DNA of 64,000 nucleotides from Lucinisca nassula (GCA_963580285.1 CAUZLF010000247.1:62001-126000), one strand, 5' to 3'; shown: positions 1 to 11,844, numbered from the stretch's first letter. Made by a program: numbers and translations. The notes: generated by a model from the letters alone, not told the origin.

Positions 1-120
1 TGTCCAGGCCTGTCTGTTCAAATATATTCTTATGGTAAAATACAACATATGCTGAGAGTCGTGCTCAGACAAAGCCAGACAGGTAAAATTATGATCAAAT
101 CTTCAGTGAAAACTAATCGA

Positions 121-339
121 TTATCGATCACAATGTAAGGACTGATAATCAATTGTCTTTTCAGCTCCGATTAGCCAGCCATAGCCACAGTGCATCCCAG
201 GGGAACCCCAGCTTGGTGTCACTAAATGTGTCTTATCATAAGGAACAAGAATATATATTTTACGTACTCCTCTGACATTAGTGTCAAAACTGAGTACTGT
301 CCCTTGTCCGAGGCTCATGACCAGCTTTCTCGGCAGGGC
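121..339 (-). CDS. Putative terminal exon of an unidentified gene
   Basis: An open frame of 72 codons ends in TAA at 121-123. It is preceded by an AG at 341-340 on the minus strand that could be a splice acceptor, and the frame is open from that AG. The peptide is mixed in composition, with a VPYDKTHLVTPSWGSPGMHC segment (two prolines, cysteine, histidine) and a GYGWLIGAEK segment, which looks like real protein rather than repeat translation. An internal Met lies at codon 8. I do not recognise the family. No polyadenylation signal was identified and no partner exon is visible, so this may be a chance ORF. Confidence 0.27.
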   Translation of the reverse strand, partial: ALPRKLVMSLGQGTVLSFDTNVRGVRKIYILVPYDKTHLVTPSWGSPGMHCGYGWLIGAEKTIDYQSLHCDR

Positions 340-950
340 CTAAACTGCTTTTATCAATACGAGGGACTACCGCATGACGTATAGCATGTACTGCTCACCA
401 AAGTGATATAAGCATTGCATGCACAAGCAGGGAACCAGTCCATTTAAGTACATATCTATTTTTAGCTTATTTGGATGCCCAAATATGTATGTATGAAGAA
501 ATCTTTTAAGATCGCTAGACCATTACTTTCATAATCAATTTTTAAAAACTCATAAGCTGTGCATGTAAGTGCTATTAAACTAGATACAAGCACGGCAAAT
601 AATGGGCTCTGATATACATGTGACTTCACACTTTGGTTATCTCGTACTATGGATAGCTCGGACTTTTTATCCGGTCCCGTAAGGTTCGAGATATCGAGCG
701 TCGACTATATACCTATATGTAAACACAGTGAGCTCCGGCCCCTGGGCCATTTTTGGCACTAGGGCTATAGTTTGAACAATCTTGGTAGAAGACTACTACA
801 GGGATTTTGTTTGGGGCCGGACATCGGTCATAGTCCTTAAAAAAATTATGATTGTCAAAAAGATTTCAGGCCAGTCTGGACAAAATGTCCTGAAATGATT
901 TTGGACTCTTCTTTATATCAATATTGTTTGTAAGAATCAATATTGTTAAA
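340..950. other. No gene seen
   Basis: AT-rich sequence without a convincing ORF or RNA gene. From about 735 it has short degenerate matches to the tandem-monomer elements that start at 951 (the GGCCATTTTTGGC and TTTGAACAATCTTGG type), so part of it is probably an older, decayed copy. Confidence 0.5.
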
Positions 951-2400
951 CAAGAGGGCCATGATGGCCCTGGATCGCTCACCTGATCCATAGAGTAACA
1001 AGTGGGCCCTGGGGAGGGCCATTATTGACCCCAGGGTAATAATGTGCATAATGTTGAGGGAGGTCTAAAAAGGTGAAGATTGATACCAAATATCAACAAA
1101 GGCTATAATTTGAACAATCTTGGCAAAGGTCCACTAGATGAAGCTACACACCAAACATTAAAGAACCGGGCCTTGCAGTTTCAGAGAAGAAGATTTTCAA
1201 AGATAATCTCTATATAAACCTATGTAAAATGTAAAACCAAAGGGCCCGGGGGGGTGTGGGGGGGAGGGATGGCATTTGTGGCCTCAGGGCTATCATTTAA
1301 ACAATCTTGCTTGGGGCCCGCTAGATGAAGCTCCATACCAAATATCAAAGACATGGGCCTTGCAGTTTCAGAGAAGAAGATTTTTAAAGATTTCCCTATA
1401 TAGTCTATGTAAAACCAAAGGGTCTCGGGCGGGGGCATTTTTGGACCATGAGCTATAATTTGAACACCAAATATCAAAGACCTAGGGTAAGCCTTGTGGT
1501 TTCATAGAAGAAGATTTTGGAAGATTTTCCCTATATAAGTCTATGTAAAACCAAAGGGCCACGAGGCGGGGGCATTTTTGGTCTCAGGGCTATAATTGGA
1601 ACAATCTTGGTAGAGAACCACTAGCTGAAGCTTCATACCAAATATCAAAGACCTAAGCCTTGTGGTTTCAGAGGAGAAGATTTTTCAAGATTTTCCCTAT
1701 ATAAGTATGCAAAACCACAGGGCCCCGGAGCGGGGACATTTTTGGCCCTAGGGCTATAATTTGAACAATCTTGGTAGAGGTCCACTAGATGATGCTTCAT
1801 ACAAAATGGCAAAGACCTGGACCTTGCAGTTTCAGAGAAGAAGATTTTTAAAGATATTCCCTATATAAGCCCATGTAAAACCAAAGGGCCCCGGGGCGGG
1901 GGGATTTTTGGCCCCAGCACTATAATTTGAACAATCTTGGTAGGGGTCCACTAGATGACGCTTCATACCAAATATCAAAGACCTGGGCCTTGTTGTTTCA
2001 GAGAAGAAGATTTTTTATGTTTTCGGTAAAAAAATCTATTTTTGGCTCCTGTGACCTATATGTGCAATGGACCGGAACCATTTGAACAAATTTGAAAGGG
2101 GACCACCTAAGGATCATTCCTGTGAGTGAGTGAGTATTTGAGTTTTACGTCCCACCAACAGCTAAGGTCATACGGAGACGGGACCTCGGTTTAAAGACTC
2201 ATCCGAAAGTCTGGAGAAGCCCGGGATCGATCCTGCGATCCCTGGTTTACAAGACCAGTAGCGTAACCACTACACCACGGAGGCTTCTATCATTCCTGTG
2301 AAGTTTGGTCCAAATCCAATCAGTGGTTTAGGAGGAGATGTCGTTTGAAGAAATTGTTTACGCACGGATGACAGACAAAAAGTGATCCTAATATAAAACA
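951..2400 (+). mobile_element. Tandem-monomer hairpin element, family A, copy 1 (3' truncated)
   Basis: It starts with CAAGAGGGCCATGATGGCCC, a short hairpin arm pair, followed by GATCGCTCACCTG. It continues as degenerate monomers of about 165-170 bp, each carrying TTTGAACAATCTTGG, a GAAGCTTCATACCAAATATC segment and CAGAGAAGAAGATTTTTAAAG. The 3' module (CCTGTGACC, GGACCGGAACC, ACGCACGG) is present, but the terminal hairpin is missing and copy 2 begins immediately. A SINE is inserted in the 3' module at 2126-2288. Confidence 0.75.
2126..2288 (-). mobile_element. tRNA-derived SINE, family S1
   Basis: On the minus strand it begins with a tRNA-like head: an A-box-like GTGGTTACGCTACTGG, an anticodon-arm TCTTGTAAACCAG resembling tRNA-Thr(UGU), and a B-box-like GGATCGATCC. 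A unique tail ends in GTGAG/TGAG-type repeats. It is bracketed by perfect 13-bp direct repeats ATCATTCCTGTGA (2113-2125 and 2289-2301), a clear target-site duplication. A second copy is at 58302-58467. Confidence 0.85.
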
Positions 2401-4932
2401 CAAGAGGGCCATGATGGCCCTGGATCGCTCACCTGATCCATAGTGTAACAAGTTGGCCCCAGAGAGGGCCATTATTGGCCCCAGGGCTTTAATGTGCATA
2501 ATGTTGAGGGAGGTCTGAAAGGTGAAGCTTCATACCAAACATCAACAAAGGCTATAATTTGAACAATCTTGGCAAAGGTCCACTAGATGAAGCTACACAT
2601 CAAATATCAAAGACCTGGGCCTTGCGGTTTGAGAGAAGAAGATTTTTTTAAAGATATTCCCAACATAAGCCTATGCAAAACCAAATGGCCCCGGGGCTAT
2701 ATAAATCTATGTAAAACCAAAGGGCCCCGGGGTGGGGGCATTTGTGGCCCCAGGGCTATAATTTGAACAATCTTGGTAGAGGTCCATTAGATGAAGCTTC
2801 ATACCAAATTTCAAAGTCCTTACCCTTGTGGTTTCAGAGAAGAAGATTTTTAAAGATTATCCCTATATAAGCCTATGTAAAACCAAAGGGCCACTTTTGG
2901 CCCCAGCACTATAATTTGAATCATCTTGGTAGGGGTCCTTTAGAAGAAGCTTCATACCAAATATAAAAGACCTAGGACTTGTGGTTTCAGAGAAGAAGAT
3001 TTTTAAAGATTTTCGCTATATAAGTCTATGTAAAACCAAAAGGCCCTGGAGCAGGGGCATTTTTGGCCCAAGGGCTATAATTTGATAATTTGAACAATCT
3101 TGGTAGGGGTCCACTAGATGAAGCTTCATACCAAATATCAAAGTCCTGGGCCTTGCGGTTTCAGAAAAGAAGATTTTTAAAGATTTTCCCTATATAAGCC
3201 TATGTATAACCAAATGGCCCCGGGGCGGGGGCATTTTTTTCCCAAACACTATTATTTGAACAATCTTGGTAGGGGTCAACTAGATGAAGCTTCAAACCAA
3301 ATATCAAAGTCCTGGGCCTTGCAGTTTCAGAGAAGAAGATTTTTAATGATTTTCCCTATATAAGCCTATGTAAAACCAAAGGGCCCTGGGGCAGGGACAT
3401 ATTTGGCCTCAGCACTATAATTTGAATAATATTGTTAGAGGTCCTTTAGATGAAGCTTCATACCAAATATAAAAGACCTAGGCCTTGTGGTTTCAGAGAA
3501 GAAGATTTTTAAAGATTTTCCCTATATAAGTCTATGTAAAACCAAAGGGCCCCGGGGCGGGAACATTTTTGGCCCAAGGGCTATAATTTGAACAATCTTG
3601 GTAGAGGTCCATTAGATGAGGATCATTCTTAATATCAAAGTCCTGGGCCTTGCGGTTTCAGAGAAGAAGATTTTTAAAGATTCTGCTTATATAAGCCTAT
3701 GTAAAACCAAAGGGCACCGGGGCGGGAGCATTTTTCGCCCCAGCACTATAATTTGAACAATCTTGGTAGGGGTCCACTAGATGAAGCGTCATACCAAATA
3801 TCAAAGACCTGGGCCTTGTGGTTTCAGAGAAGAAGATTTTTAAAGATTTTCCCTATTTTAGCCAATGTAAAACCAAAGGACCCCGTGGCGGGGGCATTTT
3901 TTGTCCCAGCACTATAATTTGAACAATCTTGGTAGGGGTCCACTAGATGAAACTTCATACCAAATATCAAAGTCCTGGGCCTTGTGGTTTCAGAGAAGAA
4001 GATTTTTAAAGATTTTCCCTATATAAGCCAATGTAAAACCAAAGGGCCCAGTGGCGGGGGCATTTTTTGTCCCAGCACTATAATTTGAAAAATCTTGGTA
4101 GGGGTCCACTAGATGAAGCTTCATACCAAATATCAAAGTCCTGGGCCTTGTGGTTTCAGAGAAGAAGATTTTTAAAGATTTTCCCTATATAAGCCTGTGT
4201 AAAACCAAAGGGCCCCGGGGCGGGGGCATTTTTCGCCCCAGCACTATAATTTGAACAATCTTGGTAGGGGTCCACTAGATGAAGCTTCATACCAAATATC
4301 AAAGACCTGGGCCTTGTGGTTTCAGAGAAGAAGATTTTTAAAGATTTTCCCTATATAAGCCAATGTAAAACCAAAGGGCCCCATGGCGGGGGCATTTTTT
4401 GTCCCAGCACTATAATTTGAACAATCTTGGTAGGGGTCCACTAGATGAAGCTTCATACCAAATATCAAAGTCCTGGGCCTTGTGGTTTCAGAGAAGAAGA
4501 TTTTTAAAGATTCTTCCCTATATAAGCCTATGTAAAACCAAAGGGTCCTGGGGCGGGGGCATTTTTCGACCCAGCACTATAATTTGAACAATCTTGGTAG
4601 GGGTCCACTAGATGAAGCTTCATACCAAATATCAAAGACCTGGGCCTTGTGGTTTCAGAGAAGAAGATTTTTTAAGTTTTTGGTGAAAAAAATCTTTTTT
4701 TGGCTCCTGTGACCTAGATGTGCAACGGACCGGAACCATTTGAACAACTTTGAAAGGGGACCACCTAAGGATCATTCCTGTGAAGTTTGGTCAAAATCCG
4801 ATCAGTGGTTTAGAAGGAGATGTCGTTTAAAGAAATTGTTTACGCACGGACGCACGCACGGACGGACGCACGCACGACGGACAAAAAAGCGATCCCAAAA
4901 GCTTACCTCGTCACTATGTGACGGTGAGCTAA
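2401..4932 (+). mobile_element. Tandem-monomer hairpin element, family A, copy 2 (full length)
   Basis: It has the same 5' start as copy 1, then roughly 13 monomers. The clearest monomers recur every 165-170 bp between about 3580 and 4680. The 3' module contains a run of ACGCACGGACGGACGC words, then a terminal hairpin at about 4907-4930 (arms around GTCACTATGTGAC with outer CTCACCT-type and GGTGAG-type arms) and CTAA. It carries no long ORF. Short monomer-sized ORFs are incidental. Confidence 0.8.
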
Positions 4933-5061
4933 AAAGTGGTAACATTGACTATTTTAGTGTAAGAAAATTTCATCTTTTCAAACTTGTCCAAATGAAATTC
5001 AGTATGTCCGATAAATTTTGAGCTGTCTGGACAATTTGTCTGAACTGCATTTTGGGCCAGC

Positions 5062-5740
5062 AGAATCCCTGTACTAGCTTCATGACAAATATCAAAGACC
5101 TGGGCCTTCTGGTTTCAGACAAGATGATTTTTAAAGGTTTTCCCTATGTAACTCAAATATCGAATACCACTGGGCCATCTGGTTTCAGTCAAGAAGATCT
5201 TTTAGATTTATAAACATTTTGTCTATATTAGGCTATGTAAACCCATTGGGCCCCACTAGCGGTCCACTAGACATATATTTAAGCTTCACACCAAATATCA
5301 AAGACCTCCAGGGCCTTATTGTTTCAAACAAGAAGATATTTAAAGGTTTTCCCTAAATACTTCTATGTTAACGCAGTTGGCCCTGCCTCGGGCCATTTTT
5401 GGCCCCAGTGCTATAATTCGAACAATCTGGGTAGAGGTCCACTAGAAGAAGCTTCATGCCAAATATGAAATACCTCATCCTGGGCCTTCTGGTTTCATAA
5501 GAAGATCTTTTAAAGTTTTCTCTGATTTTCCCCTATTTGTGGTCATGGCAACCAGAATTCTGCATGGAATATTGAATACTTTGAACAAATTTGAGAGGAT
5601 CACCCAAGGATTATTTCTGCAGAGTTTTATCAAAATCTAGTTTAGGAGGCGATCATGTTGTTTAAAGAAATTGTGAATGGACGGACACTTGGATGGACGA
5701 TCACAACGATGGGCAGTGACCAATCACAATAGCTCCCCCT
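5062..5740 (+). repeat. Old diverged relative of the family A element
   Basis: Contains recognisable monomer words (CTTCATGACAAATATCAAAG, GGGCCTTCTGGTTTCAG, AAGAAGAT) and a degenerate 3' module with GTGAATGGACGGACACTTGG. It lacks the typical start and the terminal hairpin. The surrounding bases 4933-5061 hold nothing identifiable. Confidence 0.55.
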
Positions 5741-5847
5741 CTTTGCAGTGGTTTGAGCCTTGCTCAGGTCACATGTGAGATGCTAAGTTCTGCAATGGAA
5801 GATCAGAGGGTTTTTCTCCAGATACTCAAGTTTTCACCCAATTCTGA

Positions 5848-8597
5848 TAGGGCTGCAACGATATAGTTACCTCACGATACAAAACATATTGCGATATTTG
5901 TGTCACGATACGATACATATTGCGATACACTTTCCGGCATGAAAAAGAAACTTTAAGCAAAGAAATTCCTTAAAATCAGCTTTAAGCAATACTTATAAAT
6001 TTAATTCTTTTGTAGAAATTAACTGTAATATACATGAACAATGGAAACAAGAGGGCCATGATGGCCCTGGATCGCTCACCTGATCCATAGAATAACAAAT
6101 GGGCCCCAGGGCAGGGTCATTATTAACCCCAGGGCTATAATGTGCATAATGTTGAGGGAGGTCTAAAAAGGAGAAGCTTCATACCAAATATCAACAAAGA
6201 CTATAATCTTGGCAAAGGCCCTTTAGATGAAGCTATACACCAAATATCAAAGCCCTGGGCCTTGCGGTATTAGAGAAGATGATGTTTTTAAAGATATTCC
6301 CTACATAAGCCTATGTAAAACCAAATGGCCCCCGGGTTGGGCCATTTTAGGCCTTCATACACCAAATATCAAAGCCCTGGGCCTTGCGGTATTAGAGAAG
6401 ATGATGTTTTTAAAGATATTCCCTACATAAGCCTATGTAAAACCAAATGGCCCCCGGGCTGGGCCATTTTAGGCCTCAGGGCTATAACTTGGACAATCTT
6501 CTGAGAAAAAGATTTTCAAAGATTATAAAAGTCTATGTAAAACCAAAGGGCCCTCGGGTGGGGGCATTTGTGGCCCAAGGGCTATAATTTGAACAATCTT
6601 GGTAAAGGTCCACTAGATAAAGCTCCATACCAAATATCAAAGACATGGGCCTTGCAGTCTCAGAGAAGAAGATTTTTAAAGATTTCCCCTATATAAGTCT
6701 ATGTAAAACCAAAGGGCCCCGAGGTGGGGGCATATTTGGTCTCAGGGTTTTAATTTGAACAATCTTGGTAAAGGTCAACTAGATGTAGCTTCACACCAAA
6801 TATCAAAGACCTAGTAGGCCTTGTGGTTTCAGAGAAGATGATTTTTAAAGATTTCCCTTTATAAGTCTATGTAAAACCTAAGGGTCTCGGGGTGGGGCAT
6901 TTGTGGCCCCAGGGCTATAATTTGAACAATCTTGATAGAGATCCACTAGATGAAATTTCACACCAAATATCAAAGACCTACGCCTTGTGGTTTTACAGAA
7001 GAAGATTTTTTTTTAAGATTTTCACTATATAAAGTCTATTTAAAACCAGGGGGCCAGAGGCGGGGACATATTTGGTCTCAGGGCTATAATTTGAACAATC
7101 TTGGTAAAGGTCGACTAGATGTAGCTTCACACCAAATATCAAAGACCTAGGCCTTGTGGTTTCAGAGAAGATGATTTTTAAAGATTTCCCTTTATAAGTC
7201 TATGTAAAAGCAAAGGGCCCCTGAGAGGGGACATTTTTGGCACCAGCACTATAATTTGGACAATCTTGGTAGGGATCCACTAGATGAAGAGTCATACCAA
7301 ATTTCAAAGACCTGGGCCTTGCGGTTTCAGAGAAGAAGATTTTTAAATATTTTCCCAATATAAGTCTATGTAAAACCAAAGGGCCTGAGGCGAGGCAGGC
7401 TATAATTTGAACAATCTTGGTAAAGGTCCACTTGATGTAGCTTCACACCAAATATCAAAGACCTAGGCCTTGTGGTTTCAGAGAAGATGATTTTTAAAGA
7501 TTTCCCTTTATAAGTCTATGTAAAACTAAAGGGCCCTTGAGCGGGGGCATTTTTGCCCCAGCACTACAATTTGAACAATCTTGGTTGGGGTCCACTAGAT
7601 GAAGCTTCATACCAAATATCAAAGACGCCTTGTGGTTTCAGAAGAAGATTTTTTAAAGATTTTCCCTATATAAGCCGATGTAAAGCAAAAGGGTCCCGGG
7701 GCTGGGGCATTTTTGGCCCAGGACTATAATTTGAACAATCTTGGTAGGGGTCCACTAGATTAAGCTTCATACCAAATATCAAAGACCTGGGCCTTGCAGT
7801 TTCAGAGAAGAAGATTTTTAAAGGTTGTCCCTATATTATCCTTTGTAAAACCAAAGGGCCCGGGGGCTGGGGCATTTGTGACCCCAGCACTATAATTTGA
7901 ACAATCTTGGTAGGGGTCCACCAGATGCAGCTTCATACCAAATATCAAAGACCTGGGCCTTGCGGTTTCAGAGAAGAAGATTTTTAAAGATTTTCCCTAT
8001 ATAGATATAAGCCCATGTAAAAAACAAAGGGCCCTGGGGCAGGGGCATTTTTGGCCGCAGCACTATAATTTGAACAATCTTCGTAGGGGTCCACTAGATG
8101 AAGCTTCATACCAAATATCAAAGACCTGGGCCTTGTGGTTTCAGAGAAGAAAATTTTTTAAGTTTCCGGTGAATAAATCTATTTTTGGCTCCTGTGACCT
8201 AATGTAGATGTGCAATGGACAGGAACCATTTGAACAACTTTGAAAGGGGACAACCTAAGGATCATTCTTGTGAAATTTGGTCAAAATCTGATCAATGGTT
8301 TAGGAAGAGATGTCACTTGAAGAAGAAGTATACGCACGCACGCAGGGACGGACACACGGACGGACGCACGACGGATGAAAAGTGATCCCAAAAGCTCACC
8401 CCGTCACTATGTGACAGGTGAGCTGATAAAAGTGAAAATAGAAGCTTATTTTTAAGTCACAAATTTAAGCAAAACCAGCGAAAGTTTTCACCTCATCTCC
8501 ATCAAATTACTATGTTTGCTGTATTGTAATCGTACTATCGTCAAACTGCTTCACGATATGCGTATCGTCAGCAGATATTGCAATATTTACCAAACAA
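5848..8597. mobile_element. DNA-transposon-like repeat split by a family A insertion
   Basis: The left part (5848-5931) reads GGGCTGCAACGATA, then repeated CACGATAC and ATTGCGATA words. The right part (8515-8597) carries inverted counterparts (TATCGTCA, CACGATATGCGTATCG, ATATTGCAATATTT). The family A copy at 6048-8426 sits between them, so I infer one older element with ATCG-rich inverted ends interrupted by a younger one. No coding sequence remains. Confidence 0.45.
6048..8426 (+). mobile_element. Tandem-monomer hairpin element, family A, copy 3 (full length)
   Basis: Starts CAAGAGGGCCATGATGGCCC and carries about 12 monomers of 150-170 bp. One monomer near 6230-6470 is duplicated almost exactly. 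The 3' module has ACGCACGCACGCAGGGACGG, then a hairpin around GTCACTATGTGAC with ACAGGTGAG, ending CTGA. No coding capacity. Confidence 0.8.
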
Positions 8598-8689
8598 CTC
8601 AGTGAAAACTCTGATTAATGATCAGCTTGATATGAGTGAAACAATCTTGAAAGGACTGTAAAACCAAACAAAAAAAAAAATAACACATG

Positions 8690-8915
8690 AGTACCAAAAA
8701 AAACCCATTTGTTTAGGACTAAGCCTGCCCAGGCAAAGTGGTGCTAGTCAGACCCTCCAATGGGTAATTCCTTCTTGGTTTCATGATGCCACTGGGCTAG
8801 AGATGTAATTTCATCTCAGTGTCGGGTAAAAGTCTCACAAAATTGGAAGTAACATCTCCAAAATAACCGAAATAGTGTCAATGGGAAAGCTTAACATTTA
8901 TTCAAACAAAACAAA
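8690..8915 (-). repeat. Dispersed repeat R-B, diverged copy
   Basis: Matches the R-B family (see 9347-9650) in reverse: AAGCCTGCCCAGGCAAAG, GTAATTTCATCTCAGTGTCG, GGTAAAAGTC, AAAATTGGAAG, ending in a CAAACAAAACAAAC tail. Confidence 0.6.
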
Positions 8916-9346
8916 CATAGACAGATAGATGGCAGTGGCTAGCCGTCCGGTACTGGACGACCAGTCTTAGAATGAGTCTGCCCGTCGAAGACTGGACGAC
9001 CAGTCAAGGAGCCTGCTCTTCCGGTACCAGAGGGCTAGCCAACCCATGTAGGAATGGCTCGCCGTCCGGTAGTGAATTTATGTCTCTCATATTCCATAGG
9101 GTATGCAGTGAAATTGCATTCCAAATTATATTACCCCTTTATGATGTAATGAAAATATTTTCTAATTTACTCTAACTCTATTCTTATCACCTACCAGTTT
9201 GTCGACATTTTTTTTTTCACTTAATTTCTGTCAAGGACATAACTATAATTGACCCTGATGCAGTAGTTTGTTGTACAAAAGCTTTGTCCAGGCACGGTGT
9301 CACAGTTGAAATTATTATTTGATGGATTGGGTCCATAATTGGAATG

Positions 9347-9650
9347 TGTTTGTTTGAATTGAGGTTTAACATCCATGTCAACACTTATTTAGGTCATTTT
9401 GGAGACGTTGCTTCCAATTTTGTGGGATTTTTACCTGACATTGAGATGAAATGACATCTCAAGCCCTGCCGCCCAATGAAACCAAAAGGCTTATATGCAT
9501 TGGACAGTCTGACTCATTCCACTTTACCTTGGCAGGCTTAGTCCTTCGAAGCGGTTTACCAGTACTCATGTGTGGTCAGTTTCAGCTCTGCGTGGAAGCA
9601 CTATGCAGCCCAATTTATTTCTCCAAGCCCCGATGGGCGGGTACAGGTCC
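9347..9650 (+). repeat. Dispersed repeat R-B (about 300 bp)
   Basis: One of about a dozen copies. Conserved words in order are TTTGAATTGAGGTTTAAC, ATTTAGGTCATTTTGGAGAC, CATTGAGATGAAATGACATC, GAAACCAA, TTACCTTGGCAGGCTTAG, AGCGGTTTACCAGTACTC, TCAGCTCTGCGTGGAAGCA and CAAGCCCCGATGGGCGGG. The opposite strand ends in a CAAA-type tail, as retroposed SINEs do, but I see no clear tRNA or 5S promoter head. The class is therefore unsettled (SINE 3' part or MITE). Confidence 0.7.
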
Positions 9651-9924
9651 ATATTTGGAACGATCATAGTTATTTTTATAAAGTTTAATCAGCTATACAC
9701 CCTACCACCACACAAACACCTATGCCAATAACCTCACAGACACTATTCCAGGCGAGATATGCTGTCTGATGACAACTGTTGTTACATGACTTTTTTGGAG
9801 TAAGGTGAGCCCCTAGATGGGGGCATCTGTGTCGTATTGACACATTTCTAGTTCTGTCCGTGCTGTTCAAACCCAGATGAAGCGTGTGCCCACCACTCTT
9901 CTCAAGTTTGTACATGTAAGTTCT

Positions 9925-10236
9925 GCTGATGGTATGCCTAGAAATAACCTTATGATAAATTTATGATTTAGAACTAAGCTGCAATAATACCAGCATTGTT
10001 ACACAAAGTTTGAACAAAACTACAAGTCCCCATTAGAAATTATTGCATCCTTCACTGTTCAACAAAGTTCTGTAAGCGGTATGGTAGCTCATGAAACAGG
10101 ATAAGTTATATAGTTAAAAAGAATATGCTTATTATTGAGTAAATATTATAGCCGGCTGTCAGCAGACTTTTAGGTCTGGTGACAGCCGGCTGTCACTAGA
10201 CCTAAAAGTCTGGTGCCAGCCGGCTGTCAGCAGACA
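9925..10236. repeat. Dispersed repeat R-C ending in a palindrome cluster
   Basis: The same stretch recurs at 39732-39994, sharing TATTGCATCCTTCACT, CAACAAAGTTCTG and GAATATGCTTATTATTGA. It ends at 10150-10236 in a dense inverted structure: AGCCGGCT occurs three times, and AGACTTTTAGGTCT faces AGACCTAAAAGTCT across a short loop. It is probably the terminus of a foldback or other DNA element. Confidence 0.6.
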
Positions 10237-10744
10237 CTTCCTATTAATTATTATTTTATTCTTTAATTGTCAATGTTATTATTTCTATCTGTATATCATA
10301 ATTTTCATTATTAAAATCTGAAAATGTATGTGCGATGTTGACCTTGTTATTAAATAGTGATAGATCATTCAACATGTTCAAATTAAATTTGTTGTCAAGC
10401 ATATTTATTTAACCAATCAGTTCAACAGATACAAAGAAATATTAATTGGGGGAAATTATCTTGTTAGCAGGGCACACATATAGGGAATGACTCTTTCAAT
10501 GTATCCGAAACATGATGAGACGAGCAGTTACAGTAATGATCCTATGTATTGGGTGAGATAGGCTTCAGCAAACAATGCAGTCCCAGATCAGACTGCTTCT
10601 GACACAGGGCCTACACTGTTTGCTATTCCATCTGCACCTTTTGGACTCATTGCTGGATTGCAATTTAACAAATTTGTTAAAATCTTAGGAGTACAACTGC
10701 AAGTCATCAAGATCCGTATTGTTTTTAGGATTTTTCATCATCAT

Positions 10745-11165
10745 CAACGGATTTTTGATTAACGTGCAGGTACAGGGGCAACGTCCACATAAGTGGCCCC
10801 CTTCCAGGTAGCTGGCTTTGCACGCTGGCAGATCTTACACCAGATCTCCAGGCCTGTCTATAATAAGGATCGATAGCAGGGAGCTTCCATTCTCTTCAAT
10901 CTCTTTCTGTCAGCTGCTTCCAGGTCATCTTGGGCCTTCCAGGCTGCCGCTTTCCACCTACCTGTATGTCACAGGCAGTCTTGACTGCACCGTTGGAGCA
11001 TTCCACATGTCCATACCAGTGGAGCCTTCTCTCTTTCAGGATGAGGTCCAGGTCCTCAATGCCAAGACACTCAAGTAACTCACTGGACCTGATGGTGACA
11101 GTGTCCTGTGGCTTAAATTGACATTGCAGATCTGTCTGATCATAATGCCCTGTCATTCCGCTGGA
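10745..11165 (-). pseudogene. LINE reverse-transcriptase C-terminal fragment, broken
   Basis: On the minus strand the frame contains the motifs ELLECLGIEDLDLILKERR, LHWYGHV and GKRQPGRPKMTWKQLTERD. These are typical of the region downstream of the polymerase core in non-LTR retrotransposon ORF2 proteins. An in-frame TGA follows the TERD motif at about 10895, and homology appears to continue (REWKLPAIDP) to about 10800 with a further frame change. The 3' end near 10735 has ATCATCATC on the plus strand, consistent with a TGA-repeat tail. The 5' part is missing. It is a dead, 5'-truncated insertion. Confidence 0.65.
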
Positions 11166-11589
11166 GACGTTGGAGGTTTTTAAAGCACTCAATTGCAATT
11201 AGTTTTTTTATGCGATGCTTTAAATGGCCCGTTAATCAATCACCCGTGAATCACTTTTGATGGAGTTAGCTAATCCCCTTATTTTAATTTATAAGTGATC
11301 AACTATGTGGCGTTAACATAACAGTTTGAAAACACATGTTAAATGCAAGCTTCCTTAATAAGTAGCCTTTTGAGTTTGTCGGGAAATAGCGGTTCTGTAA
11401 ATTTACAAACAAAATAAATAAATAAGAAAAAAAAAAATAATAAAAAAACAAATATGTTAAGACTGATATGCTTTAAAATTTGATTAAATGTCGGCAACCA
11501 ATGTATATAAGGTGCTCCAAGACACCACCTCATCACTTAATGACTTATCTTTGAAATCGCTTTTAACGATTGTTGAAGTAAATTTCAAA

Positions 11590-11692
11590 ATGACTGAATT
11601 GTGCATCTCATGTGACAAGGAAGTAAATAGCCGACGCCAGGCCGTTGCGTGTGACGTATGTGACCGGTGGCAGCATTGCTTTTGTGGAACAG
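11590..11692 (+). CDS. Possible first exon with a Cys/His zinc-finger motif
   Basis: ATG at 11590 opens a frame with CISC, then CDVC, DRWQH and CFCGTG (a C-x2-C ... C-x2-C-x3-H-x-C arrangement). It stays open to a good splice-donor context ACAG|GTATTT at 11693. The motif resembles PHD/RING-like fingers at the N-terminus of proteins related to MULE-type transposases in invertebrate genomes; that link is from memory and not verified. No following exon is visible before the repeat at 11762, so this may be a stranded exon of a decayed transposon gene. Confidence 0.33.
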
Positions 11693-11761
11693 GTATTTTA
11701 ATCATTATTTAATATAATTTTTATTTATTCATTTTTTGGATTCTTTATTTATGTGTACTCA

Positions 11762-11832
11762 TGTGCGATCTGTTTCAACCCTGCATGGAAGCATCATGCA
11801 GCCCAATCTATTCTCCAGGCCCTGATGGGCGA
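11762..11832 (+). repeat. Dispersed repeat R-B, 3' fragment
   Basis: Short fragment with ACCCTGCATGGAAGCATCA and GCAGCCCAATCTATT, ending CCCTGATGGGCGAGG. A nearly complete R-B copy follows directly at 11845. Confidence 0.6.
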
Positions 11833-11844
11833 GGGTGATTTGTT

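Noticed and set aside
4399..4587. Monomer-sized ORFs (reading LNNLGRGPLDEASYQISK and similar) repeated through family A arrays
   Set aside because: Each is created by the tandem monomer. They do not join into a long frame, monomers differ by indels, and no start or regulatory context is conserved. I treat them as incidental.
951..8426. CRISPR-like periodic array
   Set aside because: Units are 150-170 bp, degenerate and lack short identical repeats with unique spacers; the setting is animal DNA.
11488..11589. Extending the zinc-finger exon upstream to ATG 11488
   Set aside because: The frame is open, but the extra residues show no motif. The ATG at 11590 directly before the Cys/His motif is the more natural start, and the upstream part may be untranslated.
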